From G965218495 sp965218495 (lineage in GTDB: Bacteria; Bacteroidota; Rhodothermia; Rhodothermales; Bin80), in the NCBI GenBank assembly GCA_965218495.1, contig OZ244626.1, positions 62,001-126,000 of the forward strand: DNA of 64,000 bases, written 5' to 3'. Position 1 is the first letter of the stretch. Every line of letters starts with the position of its first letter. The notes under the pieces are model-generated. The model was given only the letters and a program-made list of their open reading frames with translations. It did no database searches and was not told the DNA's origin. The position numbers and the translations under genes were made by a program. Positions 8,351 to 16,241 of the stretch are shown here, one piece after another.

Positions 8351-10975
8351 ATGCGGTATATAATTGTTGTAGTGGTAGCATTTACGGCACTCCTGGTACC
8401 GAGCGCCTGTCAGCCTTCAGGCTCTGACTCCAGTCCGGCAGAACTCTCGTTGCCCGAGGGGTTTCGCTACGAGGTACTGTACAGTCCCATGGTCGAGGAC
8501 AGCAGCTCCTGGGTGTCATTGGCTGTTGATGGAAAGGGCCGGCTGCTTGCATCAGATCAGTATGGTGCGCTTTATCGCGTGGAGCCCGTACCCATTGGTG
8601 ATGATCCGAAAGGTACAAAGGTAGAGAAGCTGGACATTGATATCGGGCGCGCGCAGGGGCTGCTTTGGGCCTTTAACAGCTTATACGTGGTGGTCAACAA
8701 CGCAGAAGATGCAAAGGGGCGCGGCAGCGGTTTGTTTCGGGTGACAGACACCGATGGTGACGACCAATTTGACGTGGTAGACTCCCTGATGGGGTTTGAA
8801 GGGTGGGGAGAACACGGTCCACACAGCATCGTCTTGGGTCCGGACAGTACCAGCCTGTACATCATAGCCGGCAATCATACCGAATTACCAGAAACTCAAC
8901 GCTCGCTGGTGCCGCCCGTATGGGACGAGGATCAGCTCATGCCGGTCTTGCGCGATCCGCGGGGCCATGCGGCGGACCGACCCGCGCCCGGTGGGTGGAT
9001 CGTTCGTACGGACAAAGACGGGGAGCAGTGGGACCTCTTTAGCGTGGGGTATCGCAACGCGTACGACATTGCATTCAACCCCGAGGGGGACTTGTTCACG
9101 TTTGACTCCGACATGGAATGGGACCTTGGAATGCCCTGGTACCGGCCGATCCGGGTAGTTCACGCCAGCAGTGGCAGTGAGTTCGGGTGGCGTACCGGCT
9201 CTGGCAAGTGGCCAGCCTATTACCCGGACAACCTGCCTGCAGTGGCAGATATCGGGCAAGGCTCGCCTACCGGCGTGGTCTCGGGTGCCAACACGCGCTT
9301 CCCGCTACGATACCGGCGCGGCGTGTTTGTTTTTGACTGGAGTTTTGGAACGATTTACTGGGTGGACTTGCGTCCCTATGGCAGCACGTACGAAGGCACG
9401 GCGGAGGAATTCCTGTTCGGTGTCCCCTTACCTGTCACCGACGGCGTCGTCGGAAGTGACGGTGCGCTGTACTTCACGACCGGTGGACGGCGTTTGAACT
9501 CGTTTCTTTACCGCGTATGGTACGACGGAGACGTGGCCCCCGGCCCGACGGCACCTCGCCGCATGAGCGCGCAGCATGCGCTGCGGCGCAAGCTGGAAGC
9601 TTTCCATGGAATGCAGGATGCAGCGGCCATTTCGGCGGCGTGGCCACACCTTAGCCACGCGGACCGCTTTGTGCGATGGGCCGCGCGTATTGCCATAGAG
9701 CACCAGCCGGTGTCGACGTGGGCCGACAGAGCCTTAGGAGAGCCGGATCCCCTGCGCCGCCTTTATGCCGTCATCGCGCTTGCGCGTCATAGTGATCCGG
9801 AGCGCCGGGCGGTTGCGCTTGGCGCTCTCATGAGCATTGAGGAGGCCGACCTTTCGCGGGCGCAGCAGCTCGATCTGATTCGCGCGTACGGGCTCATCAT
9901 CACGCGTATGGGCATGCCGGAAGGGGACCGAAAGCTATTGGTCACCCAACGTCTAGCGGAAAACTTTCCGGAGGCCGACGAGGAGCTGAACCGGGAACGC
10001 GGCCGCTTGCTGGCTGTGCTGGAAGCGCCTGGCATTGTAGGCGTCATGTTGGATCACCTTGGCATGCTTACTGCACATGGACCCCGGGAGATGCTCCTGC
10101 TCGAGGAAGATGTCGCCGAGCGAAGTGAGCAGTACGGCGGTGCCATCACTGATATGCGGGCGAAAATGCCGGGGGCCCAGGAGATTGACGTGGTCATGAG
10201 TCTGCGCAACGTGCGTACGGGATGGACGATGGAGGATCGCCGCGCGTATTTCCAGTGGTTCTACGATGCATTGCGCAAGAGCGGGGGGCGAAGCTACGTG
10301 GGCTTTATAGAGGACATGCGTGCTGATGCCGTGGAGCACCTCACCGCAGAAGAAAAGGAATCGCTGGCGGGACTTGTAGATGCGTTTTCTGATCGCTCGT
10401 CATTCCTAGCGACGCTGCCCCAGCCAGAAGGACCTGGCAAGAACTGGAACCGCCAGGAGATTTTCGAGCTCATGAGCGAGGGCTTTGATGAGACGCGTAA
10501 CTTCGTACGTGGGGAGCGCTTGTACGCGGGCGCACTTTGCAGCGCGTGTCACCGGTTGGGTGCAATCGGCGGCGGCATAGGGCCCGACCTCACGACCGTT
10601 GGCACGCGTTTTGGGCGTGGCGAAATCCTGGAAGCAATAGACTCTCCCAGTGATGCCATTTCGGATCAATACGCGGCGGAGCTGCTTGAGCTGCATGATG
10701 GCACCATCATCACCGGCCGCGTCGTTGGAGAAGAGGACGGGGTGATTTCGCTGAACCAGAATCCGTATGACCCCGGCCAAGTCGTTACAGTACAGGAATC
10801 GGAGGTGGTTCGCCGTGAGTTGTCGCCCGTTTCCATCATGCCACCGCGGCTGCTGAACCGCCTGAGCGGAGAGGAGGTACTTGATCTTCTTGCATTTTTG
10901 ATCGCGGGCGGCGACGCTGAGCACAAGTGCTACGTAGGCGACAAGGGGTGCAACACGACAGACGAGGACGAGTAG
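8351..10975 (+). CDS. Lipoprotein with propeller dehydrogenase-like domain, HEAT-like region and C-terminal c-type haem domain
   Basis: An 874-residue exported protein. Residues 1-20 form a lipoprotein-type signal (LLVPSAC then QPSGSDS), implying membrane anchoring. Residues about 30-390 resemble the soluble-glucose-dehydrogenase/NHL propeller found in Planctomycete- and Bacteroidota-type membrane-bound dehydrogenases (LSLPEGFRYEVLY, GEHGPHSIVLGPDS, GYRNAYDIAFNPEGDLF, SSGSEFGWRTGSGKWP). Residues about 410-600 are alpha-helical and HEAT-like (RWAARIAIEHQ, RRLYAVIALARHSDPERR). Residues about 700-850 are a haem domain with CSACHRLG (first Cys near 730) and a following GPDLTTVGTRFGRGEILEAI pattern. 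It probably oxidises an unknown sugar or alcohol and passes electrons to the bound haem. The related gene on the opposite strand ends three bases away. Confidence 0.82.
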   Translation: MRYIIVVVVAFTALLVPSACQPSGSDSSPAELSLPEGFRYEVLYSPMVEDSSSWVSLAVDGKGRLLASDQYGALYRVEPVPIGDDPKGTKVEKLDIDIGRAQGLLWAFNSLYVVVNNAEDAKGRGSGLFRVTDTDGDDQFDVVDSLMGFEGWGEHGPHSIVLGPDSTSLYIIAGNHTELPETQRSLVPPVWDEDQLMPVLRDPRGHAADRPAPGGWIVRTDKDGEQWDLFSVGYRNAYDIAFNPEGDLFTFDSDMEWDLGMPWYRPIRVVHASSGSEFGWRTGSGKWPAYYPDNLPAVADIGQGSPTGVVSGANTRFPLRYRRGVFVFDWSFGTIYWVDLRPYGSTYEGTAEEFLFGVPLPVTDGVVGSDGALYFTTGGRRLNSFLYRVWYDGDVAPGPTAPRRMSAQHALRRKLEAFHGMQDAAAISAAWPHLSHADRFVRWAARIAIEHQPVSTWADRALGEPDPLRRLYAVIALARHSDPERRAVALGALMSIEEADLSRAQQLDLIRAYGLIITRMGMPEGDRKLLVTQRLAENFPEADEELNRERGRLLAVLEAPGIVGVMLDHLGMLTAHGPREMLLLEEDVAERSEQYGGAITDMRAKMPGAQEIDVVMSLRNVRTGWTMEDRRAYFQWFYDALRKSGGRSYVGFIEDMRADAVEHLTAEEKESLAGLVDAFSDRSSFLATLPQPEGPGKNWNRQEIFELMSEGFDETRNFVRGERLYAGALCSACHRLGAIGGGIGPDLTTVGTRFGRGEILEAIDSPSDAISDQYAAELLELHDGTIITGRVVGEEDGVISLNQNPYDPGQVVTVQESEVVRRELSPVSIMPPRLLNRLSGEEVLDLLAFLIAGGDAEHKCYVGDKGCNTTDEDE

Positions 10976-10978
10976 CGG

Positions 10979-13684
10979 CTAGAGCGGCGGGGCCAATGCA
11001 TAGATTGTGCCCTGAACGACGCCCTCGACCGCCCTCCCCTTGCGGCCTTCAAGGGAATACTTGAGTTCCACTATCCATGTCGGTGCGATATCGGGAATGT
11101 GGAGCTTGACCGATGTGCCGTTTTTCGACACGGTCACACGGTCCACTCCCAGTTCCTTCACGTTGTACCGCTGCGATCCATAGCTACGGGTTCGTTTGAG
11201 CTCCCAAGTGGTGACGGTATACCGTGACGGATCCGACGCCACTTCTTCATCCAGACGCGCAGCAAAGGTGAGGGTTATGCCTGATTCAAGGGCTAGGAAG
11301 CCTACGGGCAGGTACACCGGTCCTCCCGCATAACGCACGCGATAAAGGCCCCCGACCTGGATCATCTGGTTTGTAGCCCAGGCCGACATGCCGGCGACAT
11401 AAAGTTGTCCGTCTGCAGGGTTGAATCGTCCGCGCTGAATTCCGGTCGGGAATTGCGGGACAGATAGTTCCGCGATCGCTGCCTGCTTCACCTCACCAAC
11501 GAACTGCGGCATGACGATAAAAATTTTTCCGTATCCGTAGGACAAGCTGAGGAGGGATCCATCCAGTGCCCCCCAGCGTGTGCTGTTAGCCCAAAGCAGT
11601 TCGGCGGGGGATCGGTCGTATTTCTGGTCAATCCACACCAAAGGCCGGATCATGCCTTCATCGGTTGAATCCTCTGGCGCGCCATAGCCGAACATGTTGC
11701 CGTAGAATCCTCCCTCTTCAACCCAGTTGACGCGGTTCATAGGATTCCAGTGTCCTTCCTGGTCGGTCACTACGAAGGAACCGTCGTCGTTAAGCAGTAC
11801 GCCGTTGGCGGCCCTGAAGCCATGAGCAATGATGTCCGAGCGCTCCCCGTCGCTGCTGACGCGTATTAGCGTGCCGTGCTGGGGAACTAGCGACGTGCGT
11901 GCGTGCCGGGCGCTCTTGGCATAGTAGAAGTTTCCTTTTTCGTCCGACTGCAGCCCCATCGCAAACTCGTGAAAGTGCTCCGTGACCTGGTGGTCGCTGT
12001 TGAAGGCCTCATAGTAGTCGGTTTCGCCGTCGCCGTTAAGGTCACGAAGGACAGCGATCTGGTTCCTGCATCCCACGTAGATGTCGCCGCCCAGCACTTT
12101 CACACCAAGGGGCTGAAATAACCCAGTAGCGATGCGGTGCCATTGTAGGGGTCCTTCCTTTAACGTGATGCCTTTCACTCGCCAGACTTCGCCATCAATT
12201 GTGGCTACTACCGCTTCATTGCCTCCGTTCAAGAAGTCTATGCCGGTGGGTCGCATGCGGCTCTTCCACGGGTTGTCTTGCGGCAGTGCAAGAACGTCCA
12301 CTACGTAGCCACGGCCTTCTTCGCGAAAAATGGGCGTAGTGAGCACGGTGTCGTACTGCGCCGGTCCTCCCTGTGTATACTCGCTGAGGTCTTCGGGCGC
12401 TGCGCCTTCTTTAGCGAGTGCAGCGACGGCCTCAGGGTTGCCCATGCTTACCCAAAGCGTGATCTGTGCCGGTGTATTTGGCTCAAAGTTGGCGACATGG
12501 TACCCATTTTCCACCTCTAGCGAGGCGCCTTGGCCTTGCAGGGCCACGACGACGTGCTCTGGTGCGACCCTCATCTGCAGGGACGTGGCAGCACCGTTCG
12601 TATTCAGAGTTCGGCTCAACACGTTCCCCTCGTGGACGGCGTACTTTTCCAAGACCGTTGCGTCGCCTACCGTGTATCGAATGATGAGGCGGCCCGAGTG
12701 GTAGTACACCCCGCGATATTGCGTCCATTCCCGCGGAAGCGGTCCGAACTGGCGCCCATCAACGGCCCGAAACCGCGGATTTTCATACGAACCCGTCAAG
12801 GGGTTGGCCCATCCAGGTGCGACTGGGTTCTCAAATTCAAGGTGGCCGACGATGCGTGGAAATACGTTGTGCTGATCGTCAAGCAGGATGTCCTCCCAGT
12901 CAATAAAGCCTTCCCCGGTCCAGAATGCGGCAACGCGCATCAGGTCGTGGTCAAAGAGCACAAAGGCCTGCCCTGCGGCTACGCCGCCAGGGCCGTCGTC
13001 CAGCCGGACAGCGATGCCTTTGTACGCAAAGTTGCGGTCCCGAAAGTCTTCGTTCTTAAGCGGGCTGGGTCCTCTAGTGGTGATCCCCTTGGGGCCGGCG
13101 TCGGCTTCGGCAACCTCATAGGTGCGCATCAGGAAGTTACCGTAGTCCATGGCTTTCCATGGGCGCTGGCGCGAAGGTCTGGGACCCAGGGTGTCTCCTT
13201 TAGGCAGGGATGCAAGCCACTGGTCAGTGACCTCGAAGTACTGTGTCGGGTTATGCTTCCGGATAAACTCTTCTCGAATGAATCCTATGACGGCATACTT
13301 CTCACGCGGCGTCAGGCTTACTTGCGGTGGCATAAGTCCACGGCCGCGCGTTAGCGTCTGGTACATGGCGTAGGGGTCCGCGCCGCCTTGGAAGGGCTCC
13401 GTCCAGAATTGGCGAGAGTGCGGAATTGAGCCTGGTTGCTCAATATTGCCATGACAGCTAAAGCAGGCGCGCCGGTAAACCGTTACACCCTGGTGGTAGA
13501 ATTCCTCGCTGAGCCGCTCCGCCAGCTTGGCGTGATCCAGGTCCTGTTCGTAGTCGGGGAGCGAGGCCTCATCCAGCAAGAATGCGCCGGCACCTGGAGA
13601 GATGCTGGGGACAGGTGAGGTTCGCGTACAACCGGCGATCGCTGCGACGAAGAGAGCGGTAACAAGCAGGGCGCGATGGCACAT
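10979..13684 (-). CDS. DUF6797/propeller c-type cytochrome lipoprotein
   Basis: A 901-residue lipoprotein (signal MCHRALLVTALFVAAIAGC, lipobox IAGC). An N-terminal c-type haem site, ACFSCHGN, lies near residues 73-80, with a possible methionine ligand in RGRGLMPPQVSLT. The middle resembles the DUF6797 region (RDRNFAYKGIAVRLDDGPGG, FDHDLMRVAAFWTGEGFIDW). Residues about 480-780 form an NHL/PQQ-type propeller (RPTGIDFLNGGNEAVVATIDGEVWRVKG, FVVTDQEGHWNPMNRVNWVEEGGFYG). The domain order is the reverse of the convergent 8351 gene, where haem is at the C-terminus. The two genes may supply a shared outer-surface or periplasmic oxidation system. I used ATG 13684; a GTG four codons upstream is also possible. 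Confidence 0.82.
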   Translation of the reverse strand: MCHRALLVTALFVAAIAGCTRTSPVPSISPGAGAFLLDEASLPDYEQDLDHAKLAERLSEEFYHQGVTVYRRACFSCHGNIEQPGSIPHSRQFWTEPFQGGADPYAMYQTLTRGRGLMPPQVSLTPREKYAVIGFIREEFIRKHNPTQYFEVTDQWLASLPKGDTLGPRPSRQRPWKAMDYGNFLMRTYEVAEADAGPKGITTRGPSPLKNEDFRDRNFAYKGIAVRLDDGPGGVAAGQAFVLFDHDLMRVAAFWTGEGFIDWEDILLDDQHNVFPRIVGHLEFENPVAPGWANPLTGSYENPRFRAVDGRQFGPLPREWTQYRGVYYHSGRLIIRYTVGDATVLEKYAVHEGNVLSRTLNTNGAATSLQMRVAPEHVVVALQGQGASLEVENGYHVANFEPNTPAQITLWVSMGNPEAVAALAKEGAAPEDLSEYTQGGPAQYDTVLTTPIFREEGRGYVVDVLALPQDNPWKSRMRPTGIDFLNGGNEAVVATIDGEVWRVKGITLKEGPLQWHRIATGLFQPLGVKVLGGDIYVGCRNQIAVLRDLNGDGETDYYEAFNSDHQVTEHFHEFAMGLQSDEKGNFYYAKSARHARTSLVPQHGTLIRVSSDGERSDIIAHGFRAANGVLLNDDGSFVVTDQEGHWNPMNRVNWVEEGGFYGNMFGYGAPEDSTDEGMIRPLVWIDQKYDRSPAELLWANSTRWGALDGSLLSLSYGYGKIFIVMPQFVGEVKQAAIAELSVPQFPTGIQRGRFNPADGQLYVAGMSAWATNQMIQVGGLYRVRYAGGPVYLPVGFLALESGITLTFAARLDEEVASDPSRYTVTTWELKRTRSYGSQRYNVKELGVDRVTVSKNGTSVKLHIPDIAPTWIVELKYSLEGRKGRAVEGVVQGTIYALAPPL

Positions 13685-14208
13685 TACGGCAAGCACAAGT
13701 GGGACAGACCGAATTTAGGATACGATGTATCAAGAGGGAACGCAAACAAAGCCAAGCGGCGGCGACTCCTCAAGCGAATGTGATCAGAGGCGAGGCACAC
13801 GGGCGGAGTAACTCGTATCGTTGATGAACGTTTTGCAATGAGGCAGGAGCGAAGAAGTGCGCTGGTCTGTAGGAGTTTACTGGGCAACCGGATACAAAAA
13901 AACCATGCGGGCGACAGCTTCGCGCGGTTGTACAGGATTGCGTGACGGAACAGGAGGAGGCGTATGCGTGGAGGCCCGCACATCCGGTCCTGGGAGCGTC
14001 TGGCGGTGAATTGTCCCCGAGCGACTCGGCTATCCCCATGGGCAAGCGTGTTGCTTAGCATGTACTGAAGTCTTCGCGCGGGACCGCAGAACAAGGGTTT
14101 GCCGCTGGTAGTAACATGATCTAGAGAAGAGGTCTCGATGTTAAGATTAACGGCGAGTAATGGTTTTGGCGACCGCTGAAGGTGCATTATTTACCTGGAG
14201 GGCATTCC
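13685..14208. other. Gap upstream of the restriction locus
   Basis: About 520 bases without a supported gene. It separates two divergently oriented units and should hold the promoters for the cytochrome lipoprotein (minus strand) and for hsdM (plus strand). No clear Bacteroidota-type promoter or repeat could be picked out by eye. Confidence 0.5.
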
Positions 14209-14211
14209 ATG
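14201..14211 (+). promoter_or_regulatory. Ribosome binding site fixing the hsdM start
   Basis: A GGAGG motif ends about seven bases before ATG 14209. This supports 14209 rather than the in-frame ATG 27 bases upstream (14182), which lacks such a site. Confidence 0.6.
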
Positions 14212-15819
14212 GCGCGCAGAAACCATAGGAAGCCAAAATCCTACGGCGGCAATTCCACAGGCGCCCAAGGTGCCACGACCGGTTACGAGGCCGAACTATG
14301 GGAGATGGCCGATACGCTTCGCGGCTCGGTGGATGCAGCCGAGTACAAGCATGTCGTCCTTGGTCTCATCTTCCTGAAGTATATCTCTGACGCCTTCGAG
14401 GAGCGCCATGCGGCGGTACTCGCCAAGTGGGGCGAAGAGGCTGCAGAGGATCGAGACGAGTACATTGCTAAAAACGTCTTCTGGGTACCAGAGCAAGCTC
14501 GCTGGTCAAACCTGAAGGCCCAGGCACGGCAACCTGAGATCGGTCGAACCGTCGATGACGCGATGGCAGCGATCGAGCGCGACAACCCGGCGCTCAAGGG
14601 TGTGCTACCCAGGGACTATGCCCGCCCTGTACTCGATAAGCAGCGCCTTGGCCAGCTCATCGACAAAATTGGTAACATCAGGATGGGAGATACCGACGCC
14701 CGCTCCAAGGATGTGCTGGGGCGGGTCTACGAGTACTTCCTATCCCAGTTTGCCAGCGCAGAAGGCAAGAAGGGCGGCGAATTCTATACTCCGCGCTGCA
14801 TTGTTAAGCTTCTGGTAGAAATGCTGGAGCCGTATCGAGGCCGAGTCTACGACCCCTGCTGCGGCTCGTCCGGCATGTTTGTGCAGTCGGTCGAGTTCAT
14901 TGAAGCGCATGCCACCGGCAATGGTAATGGCGGCAAGGCGCGCGGCGATGTCTCGATCTACGGGCAGGAATCAAATTACACGACCTGGCGCCTTGCGAAG
15001 ATGAACCTTGCTATTCGCGGCATCGAGGGGCAGCAGATTACACAGGGCGACAGCTTCCACAACGACCGCCACGCGGACCTCAAGGCCGACTTCATCCTTG
15101 CTAATCCTCCGTTCAATGTCAAGGAGTGGGGCGGCGACCGGCTTGCCGACGACAAGCGCTGGCGATACGGTACTCCGCCCAAGCGTAACGCCAACTTTGC
15201 CTGGGTACAGCATATCGTCCATCATCTGGCGCCGGGAGGCAGGGCCGGATTCGTACTCGCGAACGGCTCCATGTCTTCCATGCAGTCGGGTGAGGGTAAG
15301 ATTCGGAAGAACCTGATCGAAGCGGAGCTCGTGGACTGCATGGTAGCATTGCCGGGACAGCTCTTCTACTCTACCCAGATTCCAGCCTGCCTGTGGTTCC
15401 TGGCCCGCGCCATTAGCAGCGAGAAGTCCAGCGACCGCCGCGGCGAAATTTTGTTCATCGATGGCCGCTCGCTCGGCCACATGGTCGACCGCACCCACCG
15501 CGAGTTGGCGGAAAAGGACATCGCCCGCATCGCAGACACGTACCATGCCTGGCGCGGAGGAAAAGATGCGGGCAAGTATGTCGACGTATCCGGCTTTTGC
15601 AAGAGTACGACATTAGAGGAAGTGCGCAAGTACGGCCATGTGCTGACTCCCGGCCGCTATGTCGGTTCGCCGCCGCAGGAGGAGGATGCCGAGCCAATTG
15701 AGGACAAGATGAAGCGGCTTGTTGCCCAACTGCAACAGCAGCAGGCTGAAGGTGCGCGGCTGGACGCGGCAATTGCTAGCAATCTAAAGGCCTTAGGGTT
15801 CGAAAGCAGTGGGTCATGA
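14209..15819 (+). CDS. hsdM: Type I restriction-modification DNA adenine methyltransferase, subunit M
   Basis: A 536-residue N6-adenine methyltransferase subunit. The N-terminal HsdM_N-like helical region (residues about 25-160: LWEMADTLRGSVDAAEYKHVVLGL) is followed by GEFYTPRCIVKLLVEML, the SAM-binding motif YDPCCGSSGMF (about 214-224) and the catalytic NPPF (about 299-302, in ADFILANPPFNVKEWGGD). With HsdS it forms the methyltransferase; with HsdR the restriction complex. Start chosen on the GGAGG site. Its TGA stop overlaps the HEPN gene's start as ATGA, so the two are translationally coupled. Length is normal and all motifs are intact. Confidence 0.95.
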   Translation: MARRNHRKPKSYGGNSTGAQGATTGYEAELWEMADTLRGSVDAAEYKHVVLGLIFLKYISDAFEERHAAVLAKWGEEAAEDRDEYIAKNVFWVPEQARWSNLKAQARQPEIGRTVDDAMAAIERDNPALKGVLPRDYARPVLDKQRLGQLIDKIGNIRMGDTDARSKDVLGRVYEYFLSQFASAEGKKGGEFYTPRCIVKLLVEMLEPYRGRVYDPCCGSSGMFVQSVEFIEAHATGNGNGGKARGDVSIYGQESNYTTWRLAKMNLAIRGIEGQQITQGDSFHNDRHADLKADFILANPPFNVKEWGGDRLADDKRWRYGTPPKRNANFAWVQHIVHHLAPGGRAGFVLANGSMSSMQSGEGKIRKNLIEAELVDCMVALPGQLFYSTQIPACLWFLARAISSEKSSDRRGEILFIDGRSLGHMVDRTHRELAEKDIARIADTYHAWRGGKDAGKYVDVSGFCKSTTLEEVRKYGHVLTPGRYVGSPPQEEDAEPIEDKMKRLVAQLQQQQAEGARLDAAIASNLKALGFESSGS

Positions 15820-16241
15820 ATACTGACACGACCTTTCTGCGGCGTTGCATCCACACGATGGAGCGCGTCTTGGGCGAGCTTGGCAAACACCGTGAGGCAG
15901 ACGATTTCCTGTCCGATGTTTATCGCGCCGCCTGTGTAAAGGAATTCGAATTGATTCTGGAGCAGAGCGGCAAGCTGCTGCGAAAACGTCTCGCGGCTTT
16001 CTTCGCCAGCAACCGGCAGGCGGACCGACTGGCCTTCAAGGATCTCTTCCGCCATGCTGCCAGGCACGGGCTAATTGACTCGGAGACGGTTGAACGCTGG
16101 CTTCACTACCGTGATAACCGTAACGACACTGCGCACCAGTACGGCCAGGATTTTGCCGAAGCTACCTTGAAGCTGTTGCCGACATTCATTGTCGATGCGA
16201 AGGCGCTAGCTGACATAATCGAGGTAGCAAACGATGACTGA
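15816..16241 (+). CDS. HEPN-domain toxin-like protein (HepT / HI0074-type nucleotidyltransferase partner)
   Basis: A 141-residue all-helical protein of the HEPN superfamily, of the HI0074 'nucleotidyltransferase substrate-binding' type. The helix CVKEFELILEQSGKLLRK matches the family's central helix. Residues 102-109 read RNDTAHQY, an exact R-x4-H-x-Y motif: Arg and His are the ribonuclease residues of HepT toxins, and the Tyr is the residue adenylylated by MntA-type antitoxins in characterised pairs. It overlaps hsdM by four bases and the downstream MNT-HsdS gene by eight. It thus lies inside the restriction operon, directly before the fused antitoxin domain. RNase activity is inferred from the motif; a purely structural role is possible. 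Confidence 0.82.
   Translation: MNTDTTFLRRCIHTMERVLGELGKHREADDFLSDVYRAACVKEFELILEQSGKLLRKRLAAFFASNRQADRLAFKDLFRHAARHGLIDSETVERWLHYRDNRNDTAHQYGQDFAEATLKLLPTFIVDAKALADIIEVANDD

Noticed and set aside
13684..14187. 167-codon minus-strand frame upstream of hsdM
   Set aside because: No recognisable domain or signal, unlikely composition, and it covers the expected promoter region.
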